Shown here piece after piece: positions 46,375 to 54,408 of a stretch of DNA of 64,000 nucleotides. The position numbers and the translations under genes are program-made. The DNA is from Rubrivivax sp. (lineage in GTDB: Bacteria; Pseudomonadota; Gammaproteobacteria; Burkholderiales; Burkholderiaceae_C). The stretch spans positions 1 through 64,000 of the forward strand of contig JAJTDE010000004.1 of NCBI GenBank assembly GCA_021298085.1, read 5' to 3'. The first letter of the stretch is position 1; the number at the start of each line of letters is the position of its first letter. The notes beneath the pieces were generated by a model. The model saw only the letters and a program-made list of their open reading frames with translations. It ran no database searches and was not told the origin of the DNA.

Positions 46375-49233
46375 ATGATGCAGCAATACAGGTCCAACTC
46401 GTACCTGTTCGGGGGCAATGCGCCCTACGTCGAAGAGTTGTATGAGGCCTACCTCCTGAACCCGGGCAGCGTGCCCGACAACTGGCGCACCTACTTCGAC
46501 AACCTCCAGCACGTCCCCGCCGTTGACGGCACGGACAGCCGCGACGTCGCGCACGCCCCTGTCGTTGAAAGCTTTGCGCAGCGCGCCAAGGCCAATGCCT
46601 TTGCCCTGAAGGCCAGTGAGGCCGATCTCGCCGTGGCCCGCAAGCAGGTGCACGTGCAGAGCCTGATCGCCGCCTACCGCTTCCTGGGCAGCCGCTGGGC
46701 CGATCTCGACCCCCTCAAGCGCACTGAGCGCCCCAAGATTCCGGAATTGGAGCCGGCGTTCTACGACCTGACCGAGAGTGACATGGACATCACGTTCTCG
46801 GCGGCCAACACCTACTTCTCCAAGGCCGAGAACATGAGCCTGCGGGAGATTCTGCAGGCACTGCGTGACACCTACTGCGGCACGGTGGGCGCGGAGTTCA
46901 TGCACTGCACCGACCCGACGGAAAAGCGCTGGTGGCAGGAGCGGCTGGAGTCCAGCCGCAGCAAGCCCGCCTTCACCATCGAGAAGAAGAAGCACATCCT
47001 CGACCGCCTCACGGCCGCTGAAGGCCTGGAGCGCTACCTCCACACCAAGTATGTGGGCCAGAAGCGCTTCTCGCTCGAGGGTGGCGAAAGCTTCATCGCC
47101 AGCATGGACGAAGTGGTCCAGCGCGCCGGCGAGAACGGCGTGCAGGAGATTGTCATTGGCATGGCCCACCGCGGCCGTTTGAATGTGCTGGTCAATACCT
47201 TGGGCAAGATGCCCAAGGACCTGTTCGCCGAGTTTGACCACACGGCCCCCGAGGAACTGCCCGCCGGTGACGTCAAGTATCACCAGGGTTTCTCCAGCGA
47301 CATCTCCACCAAGGGCGGCCCCGTCCACCTGAGCCTGGCCTTCAACCCCAGCCACCTGGAAATCGTCAACCCGGTGGTCGAGGGCTCGGTCAAGGCCCGC
47401 ATGGAGCGCCGTGGCGACAAGGTCGGCACGCAGGTGCTGCCGGTGCAGGTGCACGGCGACGCCGCCTTTGCCGGCCAGGGCGTCGTGATGGAGACGCTGG
47501 CGCTGGCGCAGACTCGCGGCTACTACACCGGCGGTACGGTGCACCTGGTGATCAACAACCAGATCGGCTTCACCACCAGTGACCCGCGCGATAGCCGTTC
47601 CACCCTGTACTGCTCCGACGTCGTCAAGATGATCGAAGCCCCGGTGCTGCACGTGAATGGCGACGACCCGGAGGCCGTGGTCTTCTGCACGCAGCTGGCC
47701 ATGGACTACCGCCAGCAGTTCAACAAGGATGTGGTGGTCGACATCATCTGCTTCCGCAAGCTGGGCCACAACGAGCAGGACACCCCCGCGCTGACCCAGC
47801 CGCTGATGTACAAGAAGATCGGCCAGCACCCGGGCACCCGCCGCCTCTATGGTGAAAAGTTGGTGGCCCAGAACGTGCTGCCGGCTGATGGCCCCGACCA
47901 GATGGTCAAGGACTTCCGCGCCGCCATGGACGCTGGCAAGCACACGTCGGACCCGGTGCTGACCAACTTCAAGAGCAAGTACGCGGTGGATTGGTCGCCC
48001 TTCCTGGGCCGCAAGTGGACGGACTCCGCTGACACTGCGCTGCCCCTGACGGAAGTCAAGCGCCTGGCCGAACGCCTGACGACCCTGCCCAAGAACTTCA
48101 AGGCGCACCCGCTGGTGGAAAAGGTCATCGCCGACCGCGCCGCCATGGGCCGTGGCGAGATCAACGTCGACTGGGGCATGGGCGAAACGCTCGCCTACGC
48201 GTCGCTGGTGGCCAGCGGCTATGCCGTTCGCCTGTCGGGCGAAGATTGCGGCCGCGGCACCTTTGTGCACCGCCATGCCGTGCTGCACGACCAGAACCGT
48301 GAGCGCTGGGACGAAGGCACGTACGTTCCGCTGCAGCACGTGGCCGAAGGCCAGGCCCCGTTTGTCGTGATCGACTCCATCCTCTCGGAAGAGGCGGTCC
48401 TGGGCTTCGAGTACGGCTACGCCAGCGCTGAACCCAACACGCTGACGATCTGGGAAGCCCAGTTTGGCGACTTTGCCAACGGTGCCCAGGTGGTGATCGA
48501 CCAGTTCATCGCCTCGGGCGAGGTGAAGTGGGGGCGTGCCAACGGCCTGACGCTGCTGCTGCCCCATGGCTATGAAGGCCAGGGCCCGGAGCACAGCTCG
48601 GCGCGCCTGGAGCGCTTCATGCAGCTGGCCGCGGACAACAACATGCAGATCTGCCAGCCCACCAGTGCCAGCCAGATCTTCCACCTGTTGCGCCGCCAGA
48701 TGGTGCGCCCGTTCCGCAAGCCACTGATCATCTTTTCGCCCAAGAGCCTGCTGCGCAACAAGGACGCCACCAGCCCGCTGACCGAGTTTGTGAAGGGTGA
48801 GTTCAAGACGGTCATCAGTTCGCAGCGCGAGGAAGTGGTGCCGGAGAAGGTCAAGCGCATCATCTGCTGCTCGGGCAAGGTCGCCTACGACCTCATCCGC
48901 AAGCGCGAGGAAAAGAAGGCCTGGGATGTGGCCATCCTGCGTGTGGAACAGCTCTATCCGTTCCCGCACAAGGCATTCGCTGCCGAGATGAAGCGCTTCC
49001 CCAACGCCACCGAGGTGGTGTGGTGCCAGGATGAACCGCAGAACCAGGGTGCCTGGTTCTTCATCCAGCACCAGATCCACGAAAACATGCTGGACGGCCA
49101 GCGGCTCGGTTATGCCGGCCGCCCCGCCAGCGCGTCGCCCGCCGTGGGCTACAGCCACCTCCACCAGGATCAGCAGAAGTCCTTGCTCGACCAGGCCTTC
49201 GCCAAGATCAAGGGCTTTGTCCTCACCAAGTAA
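46375..49233 (+). CDS. sucA: 2-oxoglutarate dehydrogenase E1 component
   Basis: A 952-residue thiamine-diphosphate decarboxylase, the entry subunit of the 2-oxoglutarate dehydrogenase complex of the TCA cycle. Visible are the N-terminal E2-interacting start YRSNSYLFGGNAPYVEELYEAYL (about 4-26), IVIGMAHRGRLNVLVNTLGK (His of the active site), the ThDP/Mg motif region with GDAAFAGQGVVMETL, and HPGTRRLYGEKLV. ATG at 46375 (or the next codon, 46378) is chosen over GTG 46357, which lies within the hairpin before the ribosome site. It is first in sucA-sucB-lpdA-zapE. Confidence 0.97.
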   Translation: MMQQYRSNSYLFGGNAPYVEELYEAYLLNPGSVPDNWRTYFDNLQHVPAVDGTDSRDVAHAPVVESFAQRAKANAFALKASEADLAVARKQVHVQSLIAAYRFLGSRWADLDPLKRTERPKIPELEPAFYDLTESDMDITFSAANTYFSKAENMSLREILQALRDTYCGTVGAEFMHCTDPTEKRWWQERLESSRSKPAFTIEKKKHILDRLTAAEGLERYLHTKYVGQKRFSLEGGESFIASMDEVVQRAGENGVQEIVIGMAHRGRLNVLVNTLGKMPKDLFAEFDHTAPEELPAGDVKYHQGFSSDISTKGGPVHLSLAFNPSHLEIVNPVVEGSVKARMERRGDKVGTQVLPVQVHGDAAFAGQGVVMETLALAQTRGYYTGGTVHLVINNQIGFTTSDPRDSRSTLYCSDVVKMIEAPVLHVNGDDPEAVVFCTQLAMDYRQQFNKDVVVDIICFRKLGHNEQDTPALTQPLMYKKIGQHPGTRRLYGEKLVAQNVLPADGPDQMVKDFRAAMDAGKHTSDPVLTNFKSKYAVDWSPFLGRKWTDSADTALPLTEVKRLAERLTTLPKNFKAHPLVEKVIADRAAMGRGEINVDWGMGETLAYASLVASGYAVRLSGEDCGRGTFVHRHAVLHDQNRERWDEGTYVPLQHVAEGQAPFVVIDSILSEEAVLGFEYGYASAEPNTLTIWEAQFGDFANGAQVVIDQFIASGEVKWGRANGLTLLLPHGYEGQGPEHSSARLERFMQLAADNNMQICQPTSASQIFHLLRRQMVRPFRKPLIIFSPKSLLRNKDATSPLTEFVKGEFKTVISSQREEVVPEKVKRIICCSGKVAYDLIRKREEKKAWDVAILRVEQLYPFPHKAFAAEMKRFPNATEVVWCQDEPQNQGAWFFIQHQIHENMLDGQRLGYAGRPASASPAVGYSHLHQDQQKSLLDQAFAKIKGFVLTK

Positions 49234-49365
49234 CGCCAACCCGGTTGCTTCGCGCCGGGTTGCCTGGCCTGCACAGCACCTGTCCTCGGGCCGCGCCCGA
49301 GGCACCGGGTGCCTGCATGCCGGGTTGGCGCGGGGCCTCAAACCCCTCACCTCATCGTAACTATC
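49234..49365 (+). promoter_or_regulatory. Structured sucA-sucB intercistronic region
   Basis: CGCCAACCCGG (49234-49244) can pair with CCGGGTTG (49255-49262, 8 bp, local) or with CCGGGTTGGCG (49320-49330, perfect 11 bp, long-range). Inside lie CCTCGGGC (49284-49291)/GCCCGAGG (49295-49302) and GGCAC (49301-49305)/GTGCC (49309-49313). The arrangement allows mutually exclusive folds before the sucB start, which has no strong ribosome site. It may control processing or relative expression of the E1 and E2 subunits. Confidence 0.55.
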
Positions 49366-50640
49366 ATGGCAATCGTAGACGTCAAGGTTCCGCAGCTTTC
49401 CGAATCCGTGGCTGAAGCCACCCTGCTGCAGTGGAAGAAAAAGCCCGGTGAAGCCGTGGCCATCGATGAAATCCTCATCGAGATCGAGACCGACAAGGTC
49501 GTGCTGGAAGTACCGGCACCGGCTGCCGGTGTGATGGCCGCGCACGTCGTGGCCGACGGCGGTACCGTCGTGTCTGACCAGGTTATCGCCACCATCGACA
49601 CCGAAGGCAAGGCGGGTGCTGCGGCGCCTGCACCCGCAGCCGCTGCAGCGGTCGCCCCCGCGCCGGCTGCTTCCGCCGTACCGGCTTCGGGTGGCGCCAA
49701 GTCCGACGTGGTCATGCCCGCGGCCGCCAAGCTGATGGCCGACAACCAGCTCGCCCCGGGCTCCGTGGCCGGCACTGGCCGCGATGGCCGGGTGACCAAG
49801 GGCGACGTCCTGGGTGCGGTGGCCGCTGGCACGGCATCCCCCAAGCCGGCGGCTGCTCCGGCGGTGGCCGTGGCCGCCCCGCCGGCCGTGGCCAAGCCGC
49901 TGCCCGCCGTCGCCGCCCCCGCTGCGCAGCACCTGGGTGACCGCCCTGAACAGCGCGTGCCGATGTCGCGTCTGCGCGCCCGGGTGGCCGAACGCCTGCT
50001 GCAGAGCCAGGCCACCAACGCCATCCTGACCACCTTCAACGAGGTCAACATGGCCCCGCTGATGGAGATGCGCAAGAAGTTCCAGGAGAAGTTTGAGAAG
50101 GAGCACGGCGTCAAGCTCGGCTTCATGAGCTTCTTTGTCAAGGCGGCGGTGGCCGCGTTGAAGAAGTACCCGGTGCTCAACGCCAGCGTGGACGGCAACG
50201 ACATCGTCTACCACGGCTACTTCGACATCGGCATCGCGGTGGGTTCGCCGCGCGGCCTGGTGGTGCCCATCCTGCGCAACGCCGATCAGATGAGCTTTGC
50301 CGACATCGAGAAGAAGATCGCCGAATATGGCGTGAAGGCCCGTGACGGCAAGCTGTCGATGGATGAACTGTCCGGTGGCACCTTCTCGATCAGCAATGGC
50401 GGTGTCTTCGGCTCGATGTTGTCGACCCCCATCATCAACCCGCCGCAGTCGGCCATCCTCGGCGTGCACGCCACCAAGGACCGTGCCGTGGTGGAGAACG
50501 GTCAGGTGGTTGTCCGCCCGATCAACTACCTGGCCATGTCCTATGACCACCGCATCATCGACGGCCGTGAGGCCGTGCTGGGCCTGGTCACGATGAAGGA
50601 AGCGCTGGAAGACCCGGCTCGCCTGCTGTTCGACATCTGA
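49366..50640 (+). CDS. sucB: 2-oxoglutarate dehydrogenase E2 (dihydrolipoyllysine succinyltransferase)
   Basis: A 424-residue core subunit of the 2-oxoglutarate dehydrogenase complex. The lipoyl domain (1-78) carries Lys44 in [12 protein letters not shown]. An Ala/Pro-rich linker follows, then the peripheral subunit-binding domain ([30 protein letters not shown], about 120-150), a second Ala-rich linker and the catalytic domain with the active-site block [13 protein letters not shown]. The E2 start [15 protein letters not shown] is typical of SucB. It stands 132 structured bases after sucA and 20 before lpdA. Confidence 0.96.
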   Translation: MAIVDVKVPQLSESVAEATLLQWKKKPGEAVAIDEILIEIETDKVVLEVPAPAAGVMAAHVVADGGTVVSDQVIATIDTEGKAGAAAPAPAAAAAVAPAPAASAVPASGGAKSDVVMPAAAKLMADNQLAPGSVAGTGRDGRVTKGDVLGAVAAGTASPKPAAAPAVAVAAPPAVAKPLPAVAAPAAQHLGDRPEQRVPMSRLRARVAERLLQSQATNAILTTFNEVNMAPLMEMRKKFQEKFEKEHGVKLGFMSFFVKAAVAALKKYPVLNASVDGNDIVYHGYFDIGIAVGSPRGLVVPILRNADQMSFADIEKKIAEYGVKARDGKLSMDELSGGTFSISNGGVFGSMLSTPIINPPQSAILGVHATKDRAVVENGQVVVRPINYLAMSYDHRIIDGREAVLGLVTMKEALEDPARLLFDI

Positions 50641-50660
50641 GAAAGCTGACGACTGACACC

Positions 50661-52088
50661 ATGAGCAAGACATTCGACGTCATCGTCATCGGCGGCGGGC
50701 CCGGTGGCTACATCGCCGCCATCCGCGCGGCGCAGCTGGGATTCAACACCGCCTGCATCGACGAGTGGAAGAACAGCAAGGGCGGCCCAGCACCGGGCGG
50801 CACCTGCACCAACGTGGGCTGCATCCCGAGCAAGGCGCTGCTGCAGAGCAGTGAGCACTTCGAGCACGCCGGCCATGCCTTTGCCGACCACGGTATCGGC
50901 CTGAAGGACCTCAGCATCGACGTGCCGAAGATGCTGGCCCGCAAGGACACCGTCGTGAAGCAGAACAACGACGGCATCCTCTACCTGTTCAAGAAGAACA
51001 AGGTGAGCTTCTTCCACGGCCGGGGTTCCTTCGTGAAGGCCGTCGACGGCGGCTATGAAGTCCAGGTGGCCGGTGCCACCGCCGAGACCCTGGTGGCCAA
51101 GCAGGTCATCGTGGCCACGGGTTCCAACGCACGGGCCTTGCCCGGCACGCCGTTTGACGAGGAGAACATCCTCAGCAACGACGGCGCGCTGCGGGTGGGC
51201 GCGGTGCCGAAGAAGCTGGGTCTCATCGGTTCAGGCGTCATTGGTCTGGAGATGGGTTCAGTCTGGCGCCGCCTCGGCGCCGAGGTCACCATCCTGGAAG
51301 GCCTGCCGACCTTCCTCGGTGCCGTGGACGAGCAGATTGCCAAGGAGGCTCACAAGGCCTTCACCAAGCAGGGCCTGAAGATCGAGCTGGGCGTGAAGGT
51401 GGGCGAGATCAAGGTCGGCAAGAAGGGTGTCAGCGTGGCGTTCACCAACGCCAAGGGCGATGCCCAGACGCTGGATGTTGACAAGCTCATCGTCTCCATC
51501 GGCCGCGTGCCCAATACCGTGGGCCTCAATGCCGAGGCGGTTGGCCTGGCGCTCGATGAGCGCGGGGCCATCGTGGTGGACGCCGAGTGCCGCACCAACC
51601 TGCCCGGTGTCTGGGCGGTGGGTGACGTGGTGCGGGGCCCCATGCTCGCGCACAAGGCCGAGGAAGAAGGTGTGGCGGTGGCTGAACGCATTGCCGGCCA
51701 GCACGGGCACGTCAACTTCAACACCATTCCCTGGGTGATCTACACCAGCCCGGAAATCGCCTGGGTGGGCGAGACCGAGCAGCAGCTGAAGGCCCGCGGT
51801 GCCGCCTACAAGTCCGGCAGCTTTCCGTTCATGGCCAATGGCCGCGCACGGGCGCTGGGCGACACCACCGGCATGGTCAAGATGCTGGCCGACGCCAAGA
51901 CCGACGAGATCCTCGGGGTTCACATCGTCGGCCCGATGGCCAGCGAACTGATCGCCGAAGCCGTGGTGGCGATGGAATTCAAGGCCAGCAGCGAGGACAT
52001 CGCCCGCATCTGCCACGCCCACCCGTCGCTCAGCGAGAGCACCAAGGAAGCGGCGCTGGCGGTCGACAAGCGCACCTTGAACTTCTGA
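50661..52088 (+). CDS. lpdA: Dihydrolipoyl dehydrogenase (E3)
   Basis: A 475-residue FAD disulfide oxidoreductase that reoxidises lipoyl groups of 2-oxo acid dehydrogenase complexes using NAD. FAD site [10 protein letters not shown] at 11-20; redox cysteines C49 and C54 in [16 protein letters not shown] site [14 protein letters not shown]-terminal dimer block with HAHPSLSE, whose His is the active base. Third gene of the operon, so this copy is dedicated to the 2-oxoglutarate complex, although it may serve others. Confidence 0.97.
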   Translation: MSKTFDVIVIGGGPGGYIAAIRAAQLGFNTACIDEWKNSKGGPAPGGTCTNVGCIPSKALLQSSEHFEHAGHAFADHGIGLKDLSIDVPKMLARKDTVVKQNNDGILYLFKKNKVSFFHGRGSFVKAVDGGYEVQVAGATAETLVAKQVIVATGSNARALPGTPFDEENILSNDGALRVGAVPKKLGLIGSGVIGLEMGSVWRRLGAEVTILEGLPTFLGAVDEQIAKEAHKAFTKQGLKIELGVKVGEIKVGKKGVSVAFTNAKGDAQTLDVDKLIVSIGRVPNTVGLNAEAVGLALDERGAIVVDAECRTNLPGVWAVGDVVRGPMLAHKAEEEGVAVAERIAGQHGHVNFNTIPWVIYTSPEIAWVGETEQQLKARGAAYKSGSFPFMANGRARALGDTTGMVKMLADAKTDEILGVHIVGPMASELIAEAVVAMEFKASSEDIARICHAHPSLSESTKEAALAVDKRTLNF

Positions 52089-52260
52089 GGCCTGGGGCGG
52101 GTCGTGCAGCCTGGGCACCCCGCGGTCAACGCAGAACCGGGCGCGCTGGCCGCCGCCCGGGACGCCTTCGCGTCCAATCGCCTTGGCGACTGCGTCGCCA
52201 TCCGTTCCTTTGATTGGTCGGGTGCCTCGCCGGCCTGATGCCTCGGAGTGCGGTGTCCTG

Positions 52261-53361
52261 ATGTCCCATGTGCGCCAGTTGTACGAAGCCACCCTGGCCG
52301 AGCGCGGCTACCGCAGCGACGCTGCGCAGCTGCGGGCGATTGAAGCCCTGGAGCGCTGCGAGCGTGAGTGGGCCGAGTACAAGTCGCGCCGCAGCAATGC
52401 GCTGGCCAAGCTGATCAGCCGTCCACCCATCCCCAAGGGCGTGTACATGTACGGCGGGGTAGGGCGGGGCAAGAGCTTCCTCATGGACTGCTTCTTCCAG
52501 TCCGTTCCGCTGACCCGCAAGACACGCCTGCACTTCCATGAATTCATGCGCGAGGTGCACCGTGAACTGCAGGAGCTCAAGGGCCAGCAGAACCCACTGG
52601 ATGAACTGGGCAAGCGCATCGCTCGGCGCTTCCGTCTGATCTGCTTTGACGAGTTCCACGTGGCCGACGTGACCGACGCGATGATCCTGCACCGCCTGCT
52701 GGACTCGATGTTTGCCAACCGCGTCAGCATCGTCACGACCTCCAACTTTCACCCTGATGCGCTGTACCCCAACGGCCTGCACCGCGACCGCATCCTGCCG
52801 GCGATCGAACTGCTCAAGCAGAAGCTGGAGGTCATCAATGTCGACGCCGGCACCGACTACCGCCAGCGCACCCTGGAGCAGCTTCAGCTGTACCACAGCC
52901 CGCTGGGCGAGCAGGCCGAGCAGGCCATGGAAGCTGCCTTCGACGAGCTGACCGAAGCCAAGGACGAAGACCGCGTGCTGCGCATCGAGCACCGCGAGCT
53001 GCGCACCGTGCGCCGTGCCGGCGGGGTGGTGTGGTTCGATTTCAAAACCCTCTGCGGCGGGCCTCGCTCCCAGAACGACTACCTGGAGCTGGCGTCCCGG
53101 TTTCACACGGTGCTGCTGTCCAACGTGCCGCAGATGCCACCCCGCATGGCCAGCGAGGCGCGGCGCTTCACCTGGCTGGTGGATGTGCTGTACGACAGGA
53201 ATGTCAAATTGGTGATGTCAGCAGCCACGGCGCCCGAGCTGCTCTACACCGAAGGGCCGTTGTCGCACGAGTTTCCGCGCACAGTGTCCCGGTTGACGGA
53301 GATGCAGTCGGCGGAATACCTGTCACGCCAGCGCCGGGTGGTGGACACCTCGCTGACATGA
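52261..53361 (+). CDS. zapE: ZapE/AFG1-family ATPase
   Basis: A 366-residue AFG1-type P-loop ATPase. Walker A is GGVGRGKS at 65-72 and Walker B RLICFDEF at 125-132, with the Arg-rich sensor region near NRVSIVTTSNFHPDALY. E. coli ZapE binds FtsZ and is needed for division under stress; mitochondrial AFG1 acts in protein quality control. The ATG at 52261 gives MSHVRQLYEATLAERGY, the conserved start, while a TTG-initiated extension to 52183 is less likely. It follows lpdA by 172 bases, the usual place in Burkholderiales. Confidence 0.9.
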   Translation: MSHVRQLYEATLAERGYRSDAAQLRAIEALERCEREWAEYKSRRSNALAKLISRPPIPKGVYMYGGVGRGKSFLMDCFFQSVPLTRKTRLHFHEFMREVHRELQELKGQQNPLDELGKRIARRFRLICFDEFHVADVTDAMILHRLLDSMFANRVSIVTTSNFHPDALYPNGLHRDRILPAIELLKQKLEVINVDAGTDYRQRTLEQLQLYHSPLGEQAEQAMEAAFDELTEAKDEDRVLRIEHRELRTVRRAGGVVWFDFKTLCGGPRSQNDYLELASRFHTVLLSNVPQMPPRMASEARRFTWLVDVLYDRNVKLVMSAATAPELLYTEGPLSHEFPRTVSRLTEMQSAEYLSRQRRVVDTSLT

Positions 53362-53377
53362 CACGCCACTGGGTGGC

Positions 53378-54145
53378 TCAGGCCAGGCTTTCCAACCGAA
53401 CGATCGCCAGGGAGATGTTGTCGCCGCCCCCCCGCGCCCGTTGCCGCGCCTTGGACACCAGCATTTCGCCGGCCTCGCGGGGCGGCAGGGCCTGCACGAT
53501 GGCCCCCAGCTCGCGTGAGCTGAAGTAGTGCCACAGGCCATCGCTGCAAGCCACCAGGGCATCCTGTGGCTGGACGGAATCGATGCGCCAGAGCGCCAGC
53601 GGAGGGTCCTGCTCGGTGCCGAGGCAGCCTGTCAGCAGGTTGCTCTGGGGGTGGACGGCGGCCTCGTCCTCGGTGAGCTTCCCGTCGTCGATCAGCCGCT
53701 GCACAAAGGAATGGTCGCTGGTGCGCCGCAGCAGTTCAGTGCCGCGGAAGTGGTAGACGCGTGAATCGCCCGCATGCACCACATGCGCGCTGCGATCAGG
53801 CATCAGCAGGAAGGCCGCCACGGTGCTGTGCGGCTCTTCTTCTGAAGAAATGGCCGTCAGTTTGATCATCAGGTGCGACTCCATGACCAGGCGCGTCAGC
53901 ATTTCAGCGGGGTCGTCCAGCGACGGCACGAAGCGGTCGTAGGTCTGGCGTGCCGTCAGCTGCACCTGGTCGGCCGCCTTTCGGCCACCGCTCTTGCCAC
54001 CCATGCCGTCGGCTACCACGGCCAGTACGCAGCCCGGTTCGCGCGGGTGCGGCAGGATGACCACCTGGTCCTGCTGGTAGGCACGGTCACCCTTGTGCAG
54101 TGCCGTGCTGGCGGTCAATCGGTGCGCGGGCTGCTTGGTGGCCAT
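53378..54145 (-). CDS. PP2C-family serine/threonine protein phosphatase
   Basis: A 255-residue stand-alone PP2C phosphatase (Stp-like). The metal-binding aspartate is in VVADGMGGKSGG (D46), with the later motifs VHAGDSRVYHF, DHSFVQRL, DALVACSDGLW (metal Asp) and GGGDNISLAIVRL in order. Bacterial relatives counteract Hanks-type kinases or regulate type VI secretion, but no kinase gene is in this window. It is convergent with zapE (16-base gap) and divergent from the DUF465/helicase pair, whose promoter region overlaps its own. Confidence 0.9.
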   Translation of the reverse strand: MATKQPAHRLTASTALHKGDRAYQQDQVVILPHPREPGCVLAVVADGMGGKSGGRKAADQVQLTARQTYDRFVPSLDDPAEMLTRLVMESHLMIKLTAISSEEEPHSTVAAFLLMPDRSAHVVHAGDSRVYHFRGTELLRRTSDHSFVQRLIDDGKLTEDEAAVHPQSNLLTGCLGTEQDPPLALWRIDSVQPQDALVACSDGLWHYFSSRELGAIVQALPPREAGEMLVSKARQRARGGGDNISLAIVRLESLA

Positions 54146-54153
54146 GGTGGGGG

Positions 54154-54161
54154 ACTATAAA
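54154..54161. promoter_or_regulatory. Back-to-back -10 elements between PP2C and DUF465 genes
   Basis: TATAAA at 54156-54161 reads toward the DUF465 gene, and the complement of 54154-54159 reads TATAGT toward the PP2C gene. Both divergent units seem to use the same few bases, within a 59-base gap. Neither has a clear -35. Confidence 0.4.
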
Positions 54162-54204
54162 CTTGCAGGTCACTGCCAGCGCGCACCAACATCGGCTCCC
54201 TTCC

Positions 54205-54408
54205 TTGGACAACAACCTGCATTCACCCGCTCGTCGACTGATCGAGTTGCGCATCGAGCATGCCGATCTCGACAGCCTGATCGACCGCGCCGCGGGTGAG
54301 CAGCCACTGGACGACCTGATGCTCAGGCGGCTGAAGAAGCGCCGGCTCGCCCTGCGCGACCAGATCGCCCAGCTTGAAAACCGCCTGGAACCGCCGGAGC
54401 CCGCCTGA
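54205..54408 (+). CDS. DUF465 (YdcH-like) small coiled protein
   Basis: A 67-residue protein of the DUF465/YdcH family: LIELRIEHADLDSLIDRA and LMLRRLKKRRLALRDQIAQLENRL form two amphipathic, charge-rich helices. Function is unknown. The reading frame has no ATG or GTG nearby; TTG at 54205 (LDNNLHSPARRL) is the most likely start. Its stop codon overlaps the probable CTG start of the helicase gene. Confidence 0.7.
   Translation: MDNNLHSPARRLIELRIEHADLDSLIDRAAGEQPLDDLMLRRLKKRRLALRDQIAQLENRLEPPEPA

Noticed and set aside
46156..50673. A 1505-codon open frame antisense to sucA-sucB.
   Set aside because: It mirrors strongly codon-biased genes in high-GC DNA. The plus-strand products are clear SucA and SucB; the antisense product has no recognisable domain.
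52104..52238. A 44-codon GTG-started frame between lpdA and zapE.
   Set aside because: No convincing ribosome site or family match, and short frames of this kind are common in this composition. It remains possible but unsupported.
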